DNA from: Streptoverticillium olivoreticuli subsp. olivoreticuli
Lineage (GTDB): Bacteria > Actinomycetota > Actinomycetes > Streptomycetales > Streptomycetaceae
NCBI RefSeq assembly: GCF_003391135.1
Contig: NZ_CP031455.1
Location: 3,875,001-3,939,000 of the forward strand
Direction of reading: 5' to 3'
Length of the DNA stretch: 64,000 nt
Shown here: positions 57,497 through 64,000 of the stretch, piece by piece
Numbering within the stretch: the stretch's first letter is position 1
Layout: every line of letters starts with the position of its first letter
The notes under the pieces: model-generated
Told to the model about the DNA's origin: nothing
Seen by the model: only the letters and a program-made list of their open reading frames with translations
Database searches by the model: none
Translations under genes and position numbers: made by a program

Positions 57497-58777
57497 ATGT
57501 CGCAACTGCCGCGCCCCCCACAGCTGACGGTATGTCCCTCCTGCCACGAGCCCCTGGAGCCGGCCGACAATTTCTGCGGCGGCTGCGGTGCCGACCTCTC
57601 GGCGCCGCCGCTGCCGTCGGCCGGGCCTCCCGGGGGCCTGTTCACGGCGCCGGAGGGGCGCACGGCCGCACGGGCGGCCGACCGGCCCGCCCCGGGGCCG
57701 CCGCCCGGCAGCGATGCCTCGGCGGCGCCCGGCACCGGCCCCGACCCGCGCGAGGCGCGCGTGTTCGGGGGTGTGCCCGCGCAGGCGGCACACGGTGTCT
57801 CCGGGGCGCCGCCGGAGCCGGGCGCCGCGCATCCCGGCGCGGACGGCACCGGCAGGATCTGCGGGTCCTGCCGATCCGGCATGATCGACAAGGACGGGTA
57901 CTGCGAACACTGCGGTCATGCACAGCCGCGCGAACGGGATCACATGGAGCACCAGTTGCCAGGCGTCGCGGCGGTCAGTGACCGCGGCCTGCGCCACCAC
58001 CGGAACGAGGACGCGTACGCCGTGTCCACCGTGGCACTCGCGGACGGCGGCCCCGCCACCGTCGCCGTCGTCAGTGACGGCGTGTCGTCCGCGACCCGCC
58101 CCGACGAGGCGTCGGCGGCCGCCTGCGCGGCCGCGCGCGAGACCCTCGTGGCGGCCCTGCCGGTGGGCGCGGACCCCCGGCAGGCCACCCACGACGCGAT
58201 CGTCCACGCCGCCGAGGCCGTCACGGCGCTCGCCACGACACCGGCCGCGGACGAGGCGCGCCGGCACGAGCCGCACCGCCACGAGAACGCCCCCGCCTGC
58301 ACCATCGTCAGCGCCGTCATCACCGGCGACCTCCTGACGGTCGGCTGGATCGGCGACAGCCGCGCCTACTGGGTGCCGGAGGACCGCGGCACCCAGCCCG
58401 CCCGGCTCACCGAGGACGACTCGTGGGCCGCCCAGATGGTCGCGGCGGGCCTGCTGTCGGAGGCCGAGGCCTACGCGGACGAGCGCGCCCACGCGATCAC
58501 CGGCTGGCTCGGCGCGGACGCGTACGAGGTCGAGCCGCACACCGCGTCGTTCCACCCCGACCGGGAGGGCGTCGTCATCGTGTGCACCGACGGGCTGTGG
58601 AACTACGCGGAATCCGCCGAGCACATGGCCGCGATCACCCCGCCGGACGCCCGGCAGCGGCCGCTGGAGTGCGCGCGGCGGCTGCTGGCCCACGCGCTCG
58701 ACGGGGGCGGCCACGACAACGTAACAGTGGCGGTCCTGCCGTTCCCGCTGCCGCTCGAAGGGGCAGGATCGGCCTGA
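57497..58777 (+). CDS. PP2C-family serine/threonine phosphatase with two zinc ribbons
   Basis: 426 residues. N-terminal zinc ribbon C13PSC16...C27GGC30, a Pro/Ala/Gly linker, a second ribbon CGSC...YCEHC just before the PPM domain (from about 155). PPM motifs: SDRGLRHHRNEDAY, VVSDGVSSA (Asp), GWIGDSRAYW, CTDGLWNYAESAE and GGHDNVTVAVLP. All metal Asp positions are kept. Directly after the kinase gene, so it is the natural antagonist of the PknG-like kinase or of its FHA/vWA partners. Two zinc ribbons on a PP2C are unusual and mirror those of the kinase. Confidence 0.9.
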   Translation: MSQLPRPPQLTVCPSCHEPLEPADNFCGGCGADLSAPPLPSAGPPGGLFTAPEGRTAARAADRPAPGPPPGSDASAAPGTGPDPREARVFGGVPAQAAHGVSGAPPEPGAAHPGADGTGRICGSCRSGMIDKDGYCEHCGHAQPRERDHMEHQLPGVAAVSDRGLRHHRNEDAYAVSTVALADGGPATVAVVSDGVSSATRPDEASAAACAAARETLVAALPVGADPRQATHDAIVHAAEAVTALATTPAADEARRHEPHRHENAPACTIVSAVITGDLLTVGWIGDSRAYWVPEDRGTQPARLTEDDSWAAQMVAAGLLSEAEAYADERAHAITGWLGADAYEVEPHTASFHPDREGVVIVCTDGLWNYAESAEHMAAITPPDARQRPLECARRLLAHALDGGGHDNVTVAVLPFPLPLEGAGSA

Positions 58778-58887
58778 CGCGCGCGTGTCCACGGGGGGAT
58801 GCACACCGCGGTGCCGGGTCCGGTGCCGGGCGCCTGGCCGCCCCCCGCCCACTTGTTGCTTTTGATGAGTACCGAGGAGCGGATCAG

Positions 58888-60249
58888 ATGGCCATTTTCT
58901 CCAAGCCGGGTGTGCCCCGGTTCACGGTCGAGGTGTATCAGAACGCCCATCTGCCCGAGGGCGGCCGCGAGGTCAACGCGATCGTCACGGTCACCTCGAC
59001 CGGGGGTGGCACCACTGGAGAGACGCCCATCCCGGCCCAGTTGTCCCCCGCGGCGCACACGCCCCGCGAGCAGGCCCCGGACGCCGCCGTGGTCATCATG
59101 GTCGACTGCTCGGGCTCGATGGACTATCCGCCCACCAAGATGCGCAACGCCCGGGACGCCACCGCGGCCGCCATCGACACCCTGCGCGACGGCGTGGCCT
59201 TCGCCGTGGTGGCCGGTACGCACCAGGCGAAGGAGGCGTATCCCGGCGGCGGCCGGCTCGCGGTGGCCGGTCCCGTCACCCGGCAGCAGGCCAAGGAGGC
59301 GCTGCGCAAGCTCACTCCGGGCGGCGGCACCGCGATCGGCACCTGGCTGCGCCTGGCCGACCGGCTGCTGGACGCGTCCGACACCGCGATACGCCACGGC
59401 ATCCTGCTGACCGACGGCCGCAACGAGCACGAGGAACCGGAGGCGCTGCGGGCCACGCTGGACGCGTGCGCGGGGCGGTTCACCTGTGACGCGCGGGGCG
59501 TGGGGACGGACTGGGAGGTCAAGGAGGTGACCGGCATCGCCTCGGCGCTGCTGGGCACCGCCGACATCGTCGCCGACCCGGCCGGGCTGGCCGCGGACTT
59601 CACCAGCATGATGCGGGCCACCATGGGCAAGGAGGTCGCGGACGTGGCGCTGCGGCTGTGGACCCCGCAGGGCGCCGAGGTGCAGTTCGTCAAGCAGGTC
59701 GCACCGTCGATGGAGGAACTGACCGGCAGGCGGGCCGAGTCGGGGCCGCGCACGGGCGACTATCCGACGGGTTCGTGGGGCGACGAGTCGCGCGACTACC
59801 ACGTGTGCGTGCGGGTGCCGAGTGCCGCGGTGGGCGAGGAGATGCTGGCCGCGCGGGTCTCGCTCGTGCTGCCCGCGCCGGACGGTTCCACGCCGCAGGC
59901 GCTCGCGCAGGGGCTGGTCCGGGCGATCTGGACGGACGACCTGGCGGCGTCGACGTCCATCAGCCCCCAGGTCGCCCACTACACCGGGCAGGCCGAGCTG
60001 GCCGAGGTCATCCAACAGGGCCTGGACCTGCGGAAGTCGGGGGACGTCGACGGGGCCACGGCCAAGCTCGGCCGCGCCGTGCAGCTGGCGAACCGGTCCG
60101 GCAACGAGGACACCGCGAAACTCCTTGCGAAAGTGGTGGACGTCGTGGACGCCGTGACGGGTACTGTGCGGCTGAAGGCGAAGGTCACGGCCGAGGCGCA
60201 GATGACGCTCGAAACGCGCTCGACCAAGACCGTACGAGTGAAGAAGTAG
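58888..60249 (+). CDS. vWA-domain protein
   Basis: 453 residues, soluble. von Willebrand A domain with intact MIDAS: D73-C-S75-G-S77 in VVIMVDCSGSMDY, Thr in PGGGTAIGTWL, Asp in LLTDGRNEHEEPE. A beta-rich middle part and a helical C-terminal segment (AELAEVIQQGLDLRKSGDVDGATAKLGRAVQLANRSG, TPR-like) follow, ending in a basic strand KTVRVKK. Protein-binding scaffold. vWA, FHA, kinase and PP2C genes also meet in other bacterial phospho-signalling sets. 110 bp after the phosphatase gene. Confidence 0.9.
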   Translation: MAIFSKPGVPRFTVEVYQNAHLPEGGREVNAIVTVTSTGGGTTGETPIPAQLSPAAHTPREQAPDAAVVIMVDCSGSMDYPPTKMRNARDATAAAIDTLRDGVAFAVVAGTHQAKEAYPGGGRLAVAGPVTRQQAKEALRKLTPGGGTAIGTWLRLADRLLDASDTAIRHGILLTDGRNEHEEPEALRATLDACAGRFTCDARGVGTDWEVKEVTGIASALLGTADIVADPAGLAADFTSMMRATMGKEVADVALRLWTPQGAEVQFVKQVAPSMEELTGRRAESGPRTGDYPTGSWGDESRDYHVCVRVPSAAVGEEMLAARVSLVLPAPDGSTPQALAQGLVRAIWTDDLAASTSISPQVAHYTGQAELAEVIQQGLDLRKSGDVDGATAKLGRAVQLANRSGNEDTAKLLAKVVDVVDAVTGTVRLKAKVTAEAQMTLETRSTKTVRVKK

Positions 60250-60465
60250 CGAGGAACGGCGCAGGGGGCGCGCGGCTGCCGCGAGGGCGGCGGTGGCGGC
60301 TCCCGGCGGCGGGCCGGCCGGGGTCCGCGCATCGGTCCGGACCGGGCTCGCCCCCGTACGGTGGCGGCCCGGCGGCGACCGGTGCGCGCCCCGGTGAGAC
60401 GATCCGGTGCGACGAACCGGCGAAGAGACCGGCGACGAACGGCACACGAGGGGGAATCAACCGAC

Positions 60466-61473
60466 ATGCCGACCTGCCCGAACGGCCATCAGTCGGCGGC
60501 CGACGACTGGTGCGAGGTGTGCGGCCACCGAATGTCGGCGGCCGCCCCCGCGGGTGCCGTCCCTCCGCCGCCACCGCCCTCCGCACCGCCCCTGTCCGGC
60601 CCGGGCGGTGGCTATTACGGGGACACGACCGTCCAGGCGGAGCTGTGCCCGCACTGCCGTACGCCGCGTGAGGCGCAGGCGCCGTTCTGCGAGGAGTGCC
60701 GCCACAACTTCCTGACACACACGGGGGGTTCGTTCGGTCCGCCGCCGGTGCCGCAGGCGCAGGAGCCCCAGTCGGCGCCGCCCCCGGCGCCGCAGCACAC
60801 CCAGCCACCGCAGTCGTACGAGTACTACGGTTCGCGTCCGTCCCGGATCAACCGGCCGGCCGAGCCGCTCACCCCGGAGACGCACCCGGCGTCGCCGTCG
60901 TTCGGTGACGACGACGACTGGATGCTGCCGCCGCCGAGCTCGGCGCCGTCGTACCCGTACGCGGAGCATGCGGCTCCCTATCAGGAACATGCGGCTCCGT
61001 ATCAGGAGCACGCGGGTGAGGGAGTGCCGCAGAGCGTGCCGCCGCAGGCGGGGCCGCCCGCCGCGTCCGCGGGCTGGATCGCGGTCGTGGCACCCGACCG
61101 CGACTACTTCCTGGCCATGATGAACCGCAGCGGCCCGGAGGCGGCCGGGCTGAACCTGCCCGCCTACTCCCCCGAGCTCCAGCTTCCGCTCGGGGGCCCG
61201 CAGGTGACGATCGGCCGCCGCCGGCACAGCACCGGGGAGTCCCCGGACATCGACCTGTCCCGGCCGCCGGAGGACCCGGGCGTCTCGCACCAGCACGCCA
61301 TGCTGGTGCAGCAGCCGGACGGCAGCTGGGCGGTCGTCGACCAGGACTCCACCAACGGCACCACGATCAACGGCTCGGCGGAGCCCATCCAGCCGTACGT
61401 CCCGGTGCCGCTCCACGACGGCGACCGGGTGCACGTCGGCGCCTGGACGACGATCACGCTCCGCCGGAGCTGA
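60466..61473 (+). CDS. FHA-domain protein with two zinc ribbons
   Basis: 335 residues from ATG 60466 (GAGGGGG upstream). Ribbon 1 C4-x3-H8...C16-x2-C19, ribbon 2 LCPHC...FCEEC (about 65-85), a long Pro/Gln/Tyr-rich disordered linker with repeats PYQEHAAPYQEHA, then an FHA domain (about 245-333): VTIGRRR (phosphate-contact Arg), GVSHQHAMLV, DSTNGTTING. FHA domains bind phosphothreonine, so this is a candidate substrate or reader for the PknG-like kinase, as GarA/OdhI is for PknG. It is not a GarA orthologue: the N-terminal ETTS/ETTT site is missing. Its 3' end overlaps the convergent methyltransferase gene by 20 bp. Confidence 0.9.
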   Translation: MPTCPNGHQSAADDWCEVCGHRMSAAAPAGAVPPPPPPSAPPLSGPGGGYYGDTTVQAELCPHCRTPREAQAPFCEECRHNFLTHTGGSFGPPPVPQAQEPQSAPPPAPQHTQPPQSYEYYGSRPSRINRPAEPLTPETHPASPSFGDDDDWMLPPPSSAPSYPYAEHAAPYQEHAAPYQEHAGEGVPQSVPPQAGPPAASAGWIAVVAPDRDYFLAMMNRSGPEAAGLNLPAYSPELQLPLGGPQVTIGRRRHSTGESPDIDLSRPPEDPGVSHQHAMLVQQPDGSWAVVDQDSTNGTTINGSAEPIQPYVPVPLHDGDRVHVGAWTTITLRRS

Positions 61474-62425
61474 TCTCCTGGCCCAGCGGCCAGCGCCAGG
61501 GTCCGTCGGGGGTGTCGAGCCAGGCCCACTGCCGGTCCCCGGCCACGGTCACGCCGTAGCGTTCGCGCGGCGGGCGGCCTTCGTCGTGCCACAGGGCGAG
61601 GGCGTCCGCCGGCGCCATCCGGCTCAGCGTCAGCAGGAATTGGAACCTGTCGCTGCGCAGCAGGCGCCAGGGGAGGCCGCTCCGGTCGGGCGGTGGTGGC
61701 ACGGCCGCGCCGCGCAGCGGCACGAAATAGGCGGGGGTCCGCAGGAACCTGCCCTCCGCGTGCGTGGCGTCCGCGACCCGCAGGGCGATCAGGCCGGTGG
61801 CGAGCGGGGCGAGGATCAGCCCGCCCGGCCCGCTCTGCGCGACCCAGGCGTGCGGCACGGAGGACAGGGCGCAGGTGGCGATGGTCCGGTCGAAAGGGGC
61901 GCGTGACGGGCAGCCGAGCGCCCCGTCGCCGGTGACGACCGTGGGGTGGAAGCCGGCCGCCGCGAGGTGCGCGCGTGCGGCGTCCGTGATCTCGGGGTCG
62001 AGGTCGACGGTCGTCACGGCGTCGTCACCGAGGCGGTGCGCGAGCAGCGCGGCGTTGTAGCCGGTGCCCGCGCCGATCTCCAGGACGGTGTGGCCGTCGT
62101 GGAGGTCCAGGGCCGTGAGCATCTTGGCCATCAGGGACGGCTGGCTGCTGGAGGAGATCAGCTCGCCGTCCCGGACGTACGTGGCCAGCGGCTCGTCCGC
62201 GTAGACCCCGCTCAGCCAGGCGTCGCGCGCCCGGGGGTCCGGGTCGTCGCGGGAGAGCAGCCGGTGTCCGCCGGGGGCGCCCACGTAGTAGGACGGCACG
62301 AACAGCTCGCGCGGGACCTCCTCGAAGGCGGCCCGCCACCGGGGGTCGGTCAGCTCGCCGCGGGCGACCAGTTCCCGCACGAGCCCGGCGCGGAGACCGG
62401 CCGCGGGCTCCTCGTCTTCGGCCAT
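61454..62425 (-). CDS. PIMT-like SAM-dependent methyltransferase
   Basis: 323 residues. N-terminal VPRELFVP and SSSSQPSLMAKMLTALDL, SAM motif I HTVLEIGAGTGYNAALLA, VTTVDLDPEI and TVVTGDGALG follow the protein-L-isoaspartate O-methyltransferase pattern. The C-terminal ~110 residues are a lineage-specific extension. Substrate may be isoaspartyl protein or a peptide. Relatives act on RiPPs, but no precursor peptide or lanthionine enzyme is nearby. The 3' ends of this gene and the FHA gene overlap by 20 bp with no terminator between. Confidence 0.85.
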   Translation of the reverse strand: MAEDEEPAAGLRAGLVRELVARGELTDPRWRAAFEEVPRELFVPSYYVGAPGGHRLLSRDDPDPRARDAWLSGVYADEPLATYVRDGELISSSSQPSLMAKMLTALDLHDGHTVLEIGAGTGYNAALLAHRLGDDAVTTVDLDPEITDAARAHLAAAGFHPTVVTGDGALGCPSRAPFDRTIATCALSSVPHAWVAQSGPGGLILAPLATGLIALRVADATHAEGRFLRTPAYFVPLRGAAVPPPPDRSGLPWRLLRSDRFQFLLTLSRMAPADALALWHDEGRPPRERYGVTVAGDRQWAWLDTPDGPWRWPLGQEISSGGA

Positions 62426-62524
62426 GCCTCCAGGGTGCGCCGCCGCCGGGCCGGGGGCGACGCCGCGGCGTCGCCCTTGCCCTTCGAAGGTGCGATGGTC
62501 CTACTTCCCCCGTCCTCGGCCGTG

Positions 62525-62537
62525 TGGTCTGAGACCA
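62525..62537. promoter_or_regulatory. 13-bp palindrome at the globin ribosome site
   Basis: TGGTCT-G-AGACCA, perfect, ending one base before the GGAGGGG ribosome site of the globin gene and 100 bp upstream of the methyltransferase start. Candidate operator. Confidence 0.4.
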
Positions 62538-62544
62538 TGGAGGG

Positions 62545-62949
62545 GTGAATGAGATTCCGCGCGGCACACTGCAGGAGCAGACGTTCTACGAGCAGGTGGG
62601 CGGCGAGGAGACCTTCCGGCGCCTGGTCCACCGCTTCTACCAGGGGGTGGCCGAGGACCCGCTGCTGCGGCCGATGTACCCGGAGGAGGACCTCGGCCCG
62701 GCCGAGGAGCGCCTGGTGCTGTTCCTGATCCAGTACTGGGGCGGCCCCCGTACGTACAGCGACAACCGCGGTCACCCGCGGCTGCGGATGCGGCACGCGC
62801 CCTTCGAGGTGAACCGCGCCGCGCACGACGCGTGGCTGCGGCACATGCGGGACGCGGTCGACGAGCTGGAGCTCGCGCCCGAGCACACCGAGCAGCTGTG
62901 GAGGTATCTGACCTACGCCGCGGCCTCGATGGTCAACACCGAGGGGTGA
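62545..62949 (+). CDS. glbO: Group II truncated haemoglobin (trHbO-like)
   Basis: 134 residues, GTG 62545. 2/2 globin fold: FYEQVGGEETFRRLVHRFYQGV (Tyr at B10), PEEDLGPAEERLVLFLIQYWGGP (CD1 region), proximal His in RMRHAPFEV, and Trp in HDAWLRHM (G8). These are the group II marks. Binds oxygen/NO at haem and is implicated in redox or peroxidase chemistry. GGAGGGG is the ribosome site, immediately next to a 13-bp palindrome. Confidence 0.94.
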   Translation: MNEIPRGTLQEQTFYEQVGGEETFRRLVHRFYQGVAEDPLLRPMYPEEDLGPAEERLVLFLIQYWGGPRTYSDNRGHPRLRMRHAPFEVNRAAHDAWLRHMRDAVDELELAPEHTEQLWRYLTYAAASMVNTEG

Positions 62950-62979
62950 GCGGGGCGCCGTTCCCGGCGCCCCGGCGCC

Positions 62980-63756
62980 TCAGGCGGGGGTGACCGTCAG
63001 GCCCTGGAGGCCGCCCGTGCGGACGGCGACCGAACCGTACGGGGTGCGCAGGCGCAACCAGCCTCCCGCGGCGAAGAGCGTCAGCGGCTCGGGGCCGAGG
63101 GCGAGCGCGGCACCGGCCCGGCCCGCGGCGGGCCCGGCGGCGGCCCCGGTCCGTACGGGCCGCAGGAAGCCCAGCGACTGGGCGGCGTGCACCGCGCGCA
63201 GCGGCAGCGCCGTGTCGCCCAGGGTGCGGGACCAGATCTCCCGGCCGATGCGGTCGCGCTCGACGCGCGTGCGCTGCGGCTCGGGCAGGGCCTCGTCCCG
63301 GGTGCGGAACTCGGTGACGGCGGCGGCCACCGCGCCCCGCACGGCCTCCACGCCGGGCAGGCCCTCGACGCGCTGCCAGCCGCTGCGCGGTGGCAGCACA
63401 CCGGCCCACGGCGGTCCCGTGACGGCCTCGGGGACGACCACGACCGGCCCGGAGCCGGGGCTCGCGGCGCCCGCGGCGTCCAGGGCGTCGGCGAGCTGAC
63501 CGGCGGAGACCGTGGTGTCCAGCACGGTCCGCTCCGCGCCCTCCGCGGGCTCGGCCAGCCGCGCGGTGCGGATGGCGAGGACCTCGAAGGACGGCGGGCG
63601 GCCGAAGACGCCCAGCACCCCGCCGCTCGCCTGGAGCCGGACCGCGGCGGCCCGGTCGTAGTGGATCAGCCGGGCCAGGAAGCCGGCCAGGTCGGCCGCC
63701 TCCCCGGCATCGGCGAAGCACAGCCGCTGCCCGTACGGAACGGGGTGCGCCGTCAT
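62980..63756 (-). CDS. Conserved-looking hypothetical protein
   Basis: 258 residues, soluble, no signal. Begins MTAHPVPYGQRLCFADAGEAADLAGFLARLIHYDRAAAVRLQ; middle part VLDTTVSAGQLADALDAAG and PPRSGWQRVEGLPGVEAV; helical C-terminus LPEPQRTRVERDRIGREIWSRTL. No family recognised. The start overlaps the thioesterase stop (ATGA, 63753-63756), so the two are translationally coupled; a role related to acyl-CoA metabolism is a guess from context only. Confidence 0.75.
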   Translation of the reverse strand: MTAHPVPYGQRLCFADAGEAADLAGFLARLIHYDRAAAVRLQASGGVLGVFGRPPSFEVLAIRTARLAEPAEGAERTVLDTTVSAGQLADALDAAGAASPGSGPVVVVPEAVTGPPWAGVLPPRSGWQRVEGLPGVEAVRGAVAAAVTEFRTRDEALPEPQRTRVERDRIGREIWSRTLGDTALPLRAVHAAQSLGFLRPVRTGAAAGPAAGRAGAALALGPEPLTLFAAGGWLRLRTPYGSVAVRTGGLQGLTVTPA

Positions 63757-64000
63757 GCGGCGACGGCCCCCTTCGCGGCGGGACGGCCGTCGGCCTGCCC
63801 GTCGTCGTCCCGGTACTCCTCCAGGAAGGCCCGCTCCTCGGCGGTGATCCGCCGCGGGCGGCCCTCCTGGAAGTCGTACGGCACGACGACGGTGGTGGCC
63901 TTCACGTACACCCGGTCCTCGTCCTTGACCTCATAGGCGACGGTCAGGGACGCCGCTCCCAGCTTCGTCACCCACGTCTCGATGGTCACCGGGGCATGCC
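63753..64000 (-). CDS. Acyl-CoA thioesterase (hotdog fold), C-terminal part
   Basis: Runs off the right edge: the frame continues past the GTG at 63989 to the window end. Visible part reads HAPVTIETWVTKLGAASLTVAYEVKDEDRVYVKATTVVVPYDFQEGRPRRITAEERAFL, the last strands of a 4HBT/YbgC-type hotdog enzyme hydrolysing acyl-CoA, with an acidic, Ala-rich tail. Catalytic Asp lies in the missing N-terminal part. Coupled by ATGA overlap to the hypothetical gene downstream. Confidence 0.82.
   Translation of the reverse strand, partial: HAPVTIETWVTKLGAASLTVAYEVKDEDRVYVKATTVVVPYDFQEGRPRRITAEERAFLEEYRDDDGQADGRPAAKGAVAA

Noticed and set aside
61454..62425. RiPP-type (FxLD-system) methyltransferase with a peptide cluster
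   Set aside because: No precursor peptide, lanthionine or radical-SAM gene nearby; the flanking genes are the FHA and globin genes.
1..64000. IS elements, prophage, tRNA/rRNA genes, origin features
   Set aside because: No transposase, integrase, phage structural gene, cloverleaf or rRNA-like sequence was recognised on either strand by reading; a tRNAscan or Rfam search would be the decisive check.

Overview
High-GC actinobacterial chromosome, almost certainly Streptomyces. The signs are many GTG starts, long antisense open frames typical of GC3-rich DNA, a WhiJ-like regulator/DUF397/ATPase triad, a melC tyrosinase operon, a sodF gene with a Nur-type operator, a chitosan-oligosaccharide (csnR-K type) operon with its ROK repressor box, and sugar ABC permeases that lack their own ATPase. 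The window is mostly ordinary chromosomal core. I see no IS element, prophage, tRNA, rRNA or CRISPR array.

Layout. 1-5.0 kb: end of a membrane acyltransferase, an HD-domain protein, a SpoIIE-type phosphatase, an Eis-type acetyltransferase, then rpiB and a Nei-type DNA glycosylase on the minus strand, separated by a MITE-like repeat. 5.2-10.7 kb: three paralogous amino-acid permeases with a solitary bioY between the first two. 10.8-17.3 kb: sodF, a hypothetical gene, a DsbA-like mycothiol-type oxidoreductase, aminopeptidase N, and an AbiEi-like/nuclease-fold protein. 17.3-26.2 kb: a Tat-exported metallophosphoesterase, a large subtilase, aspartate-semialdehyde dehydrogenase and a second aminopeptidase N. 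26.2-36.9 kb: an acyl-ACP desaturase, a hemopexin-repeat plus beta-trefoil protein, the WhiJ-like triad, a GntR regulator, an I36 inhibitor, small accessory genes, malQ and a repeat-rich 61-residue peptide gene immediately upstream of malQ. 37-41 kb: a GH84-like glycosidase, an HNH endonuclease and an MscS channel. 42.5-49.2 kb: the csn-type operon (repressor, binding protein, two permeases, GH4 enzyme, kinase). 49.6-50.9 kb: melC1-melC2.

51.1-61.5 kb is the most interesting part: a same-strand signalling cluster. A four-TM GlnX-like membrane protein, a GlnH-like amino-acid binding protein, a coiled-coil protein and a PknG-like kinase are followed by a PP2C phosphatase, a vWA protein and an FHA protein. 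The kinase, the phosphatase and the FHA protein each begin with two Cys4-type zinc-ribbon modules. This looks like an expanded version of the GlnX-GlnH-PknG pathway of mycobacteria and corynebacteria, with its own phosphatase and phosphothreonine reader encoded alongside. The right edge holds a PIMT-like methyltransferase, a group II truncated haemoglobin, a hypothetical protein and a partial thioesterase.

Recurring structure: several intergenic gaps (4.3, 11.6, 15.9, 36.95 and 42.1-42.5 kb) carry a modular palindromic repeat family. The copy at 4294-4532 has 27-nt terminal inverted repeats.
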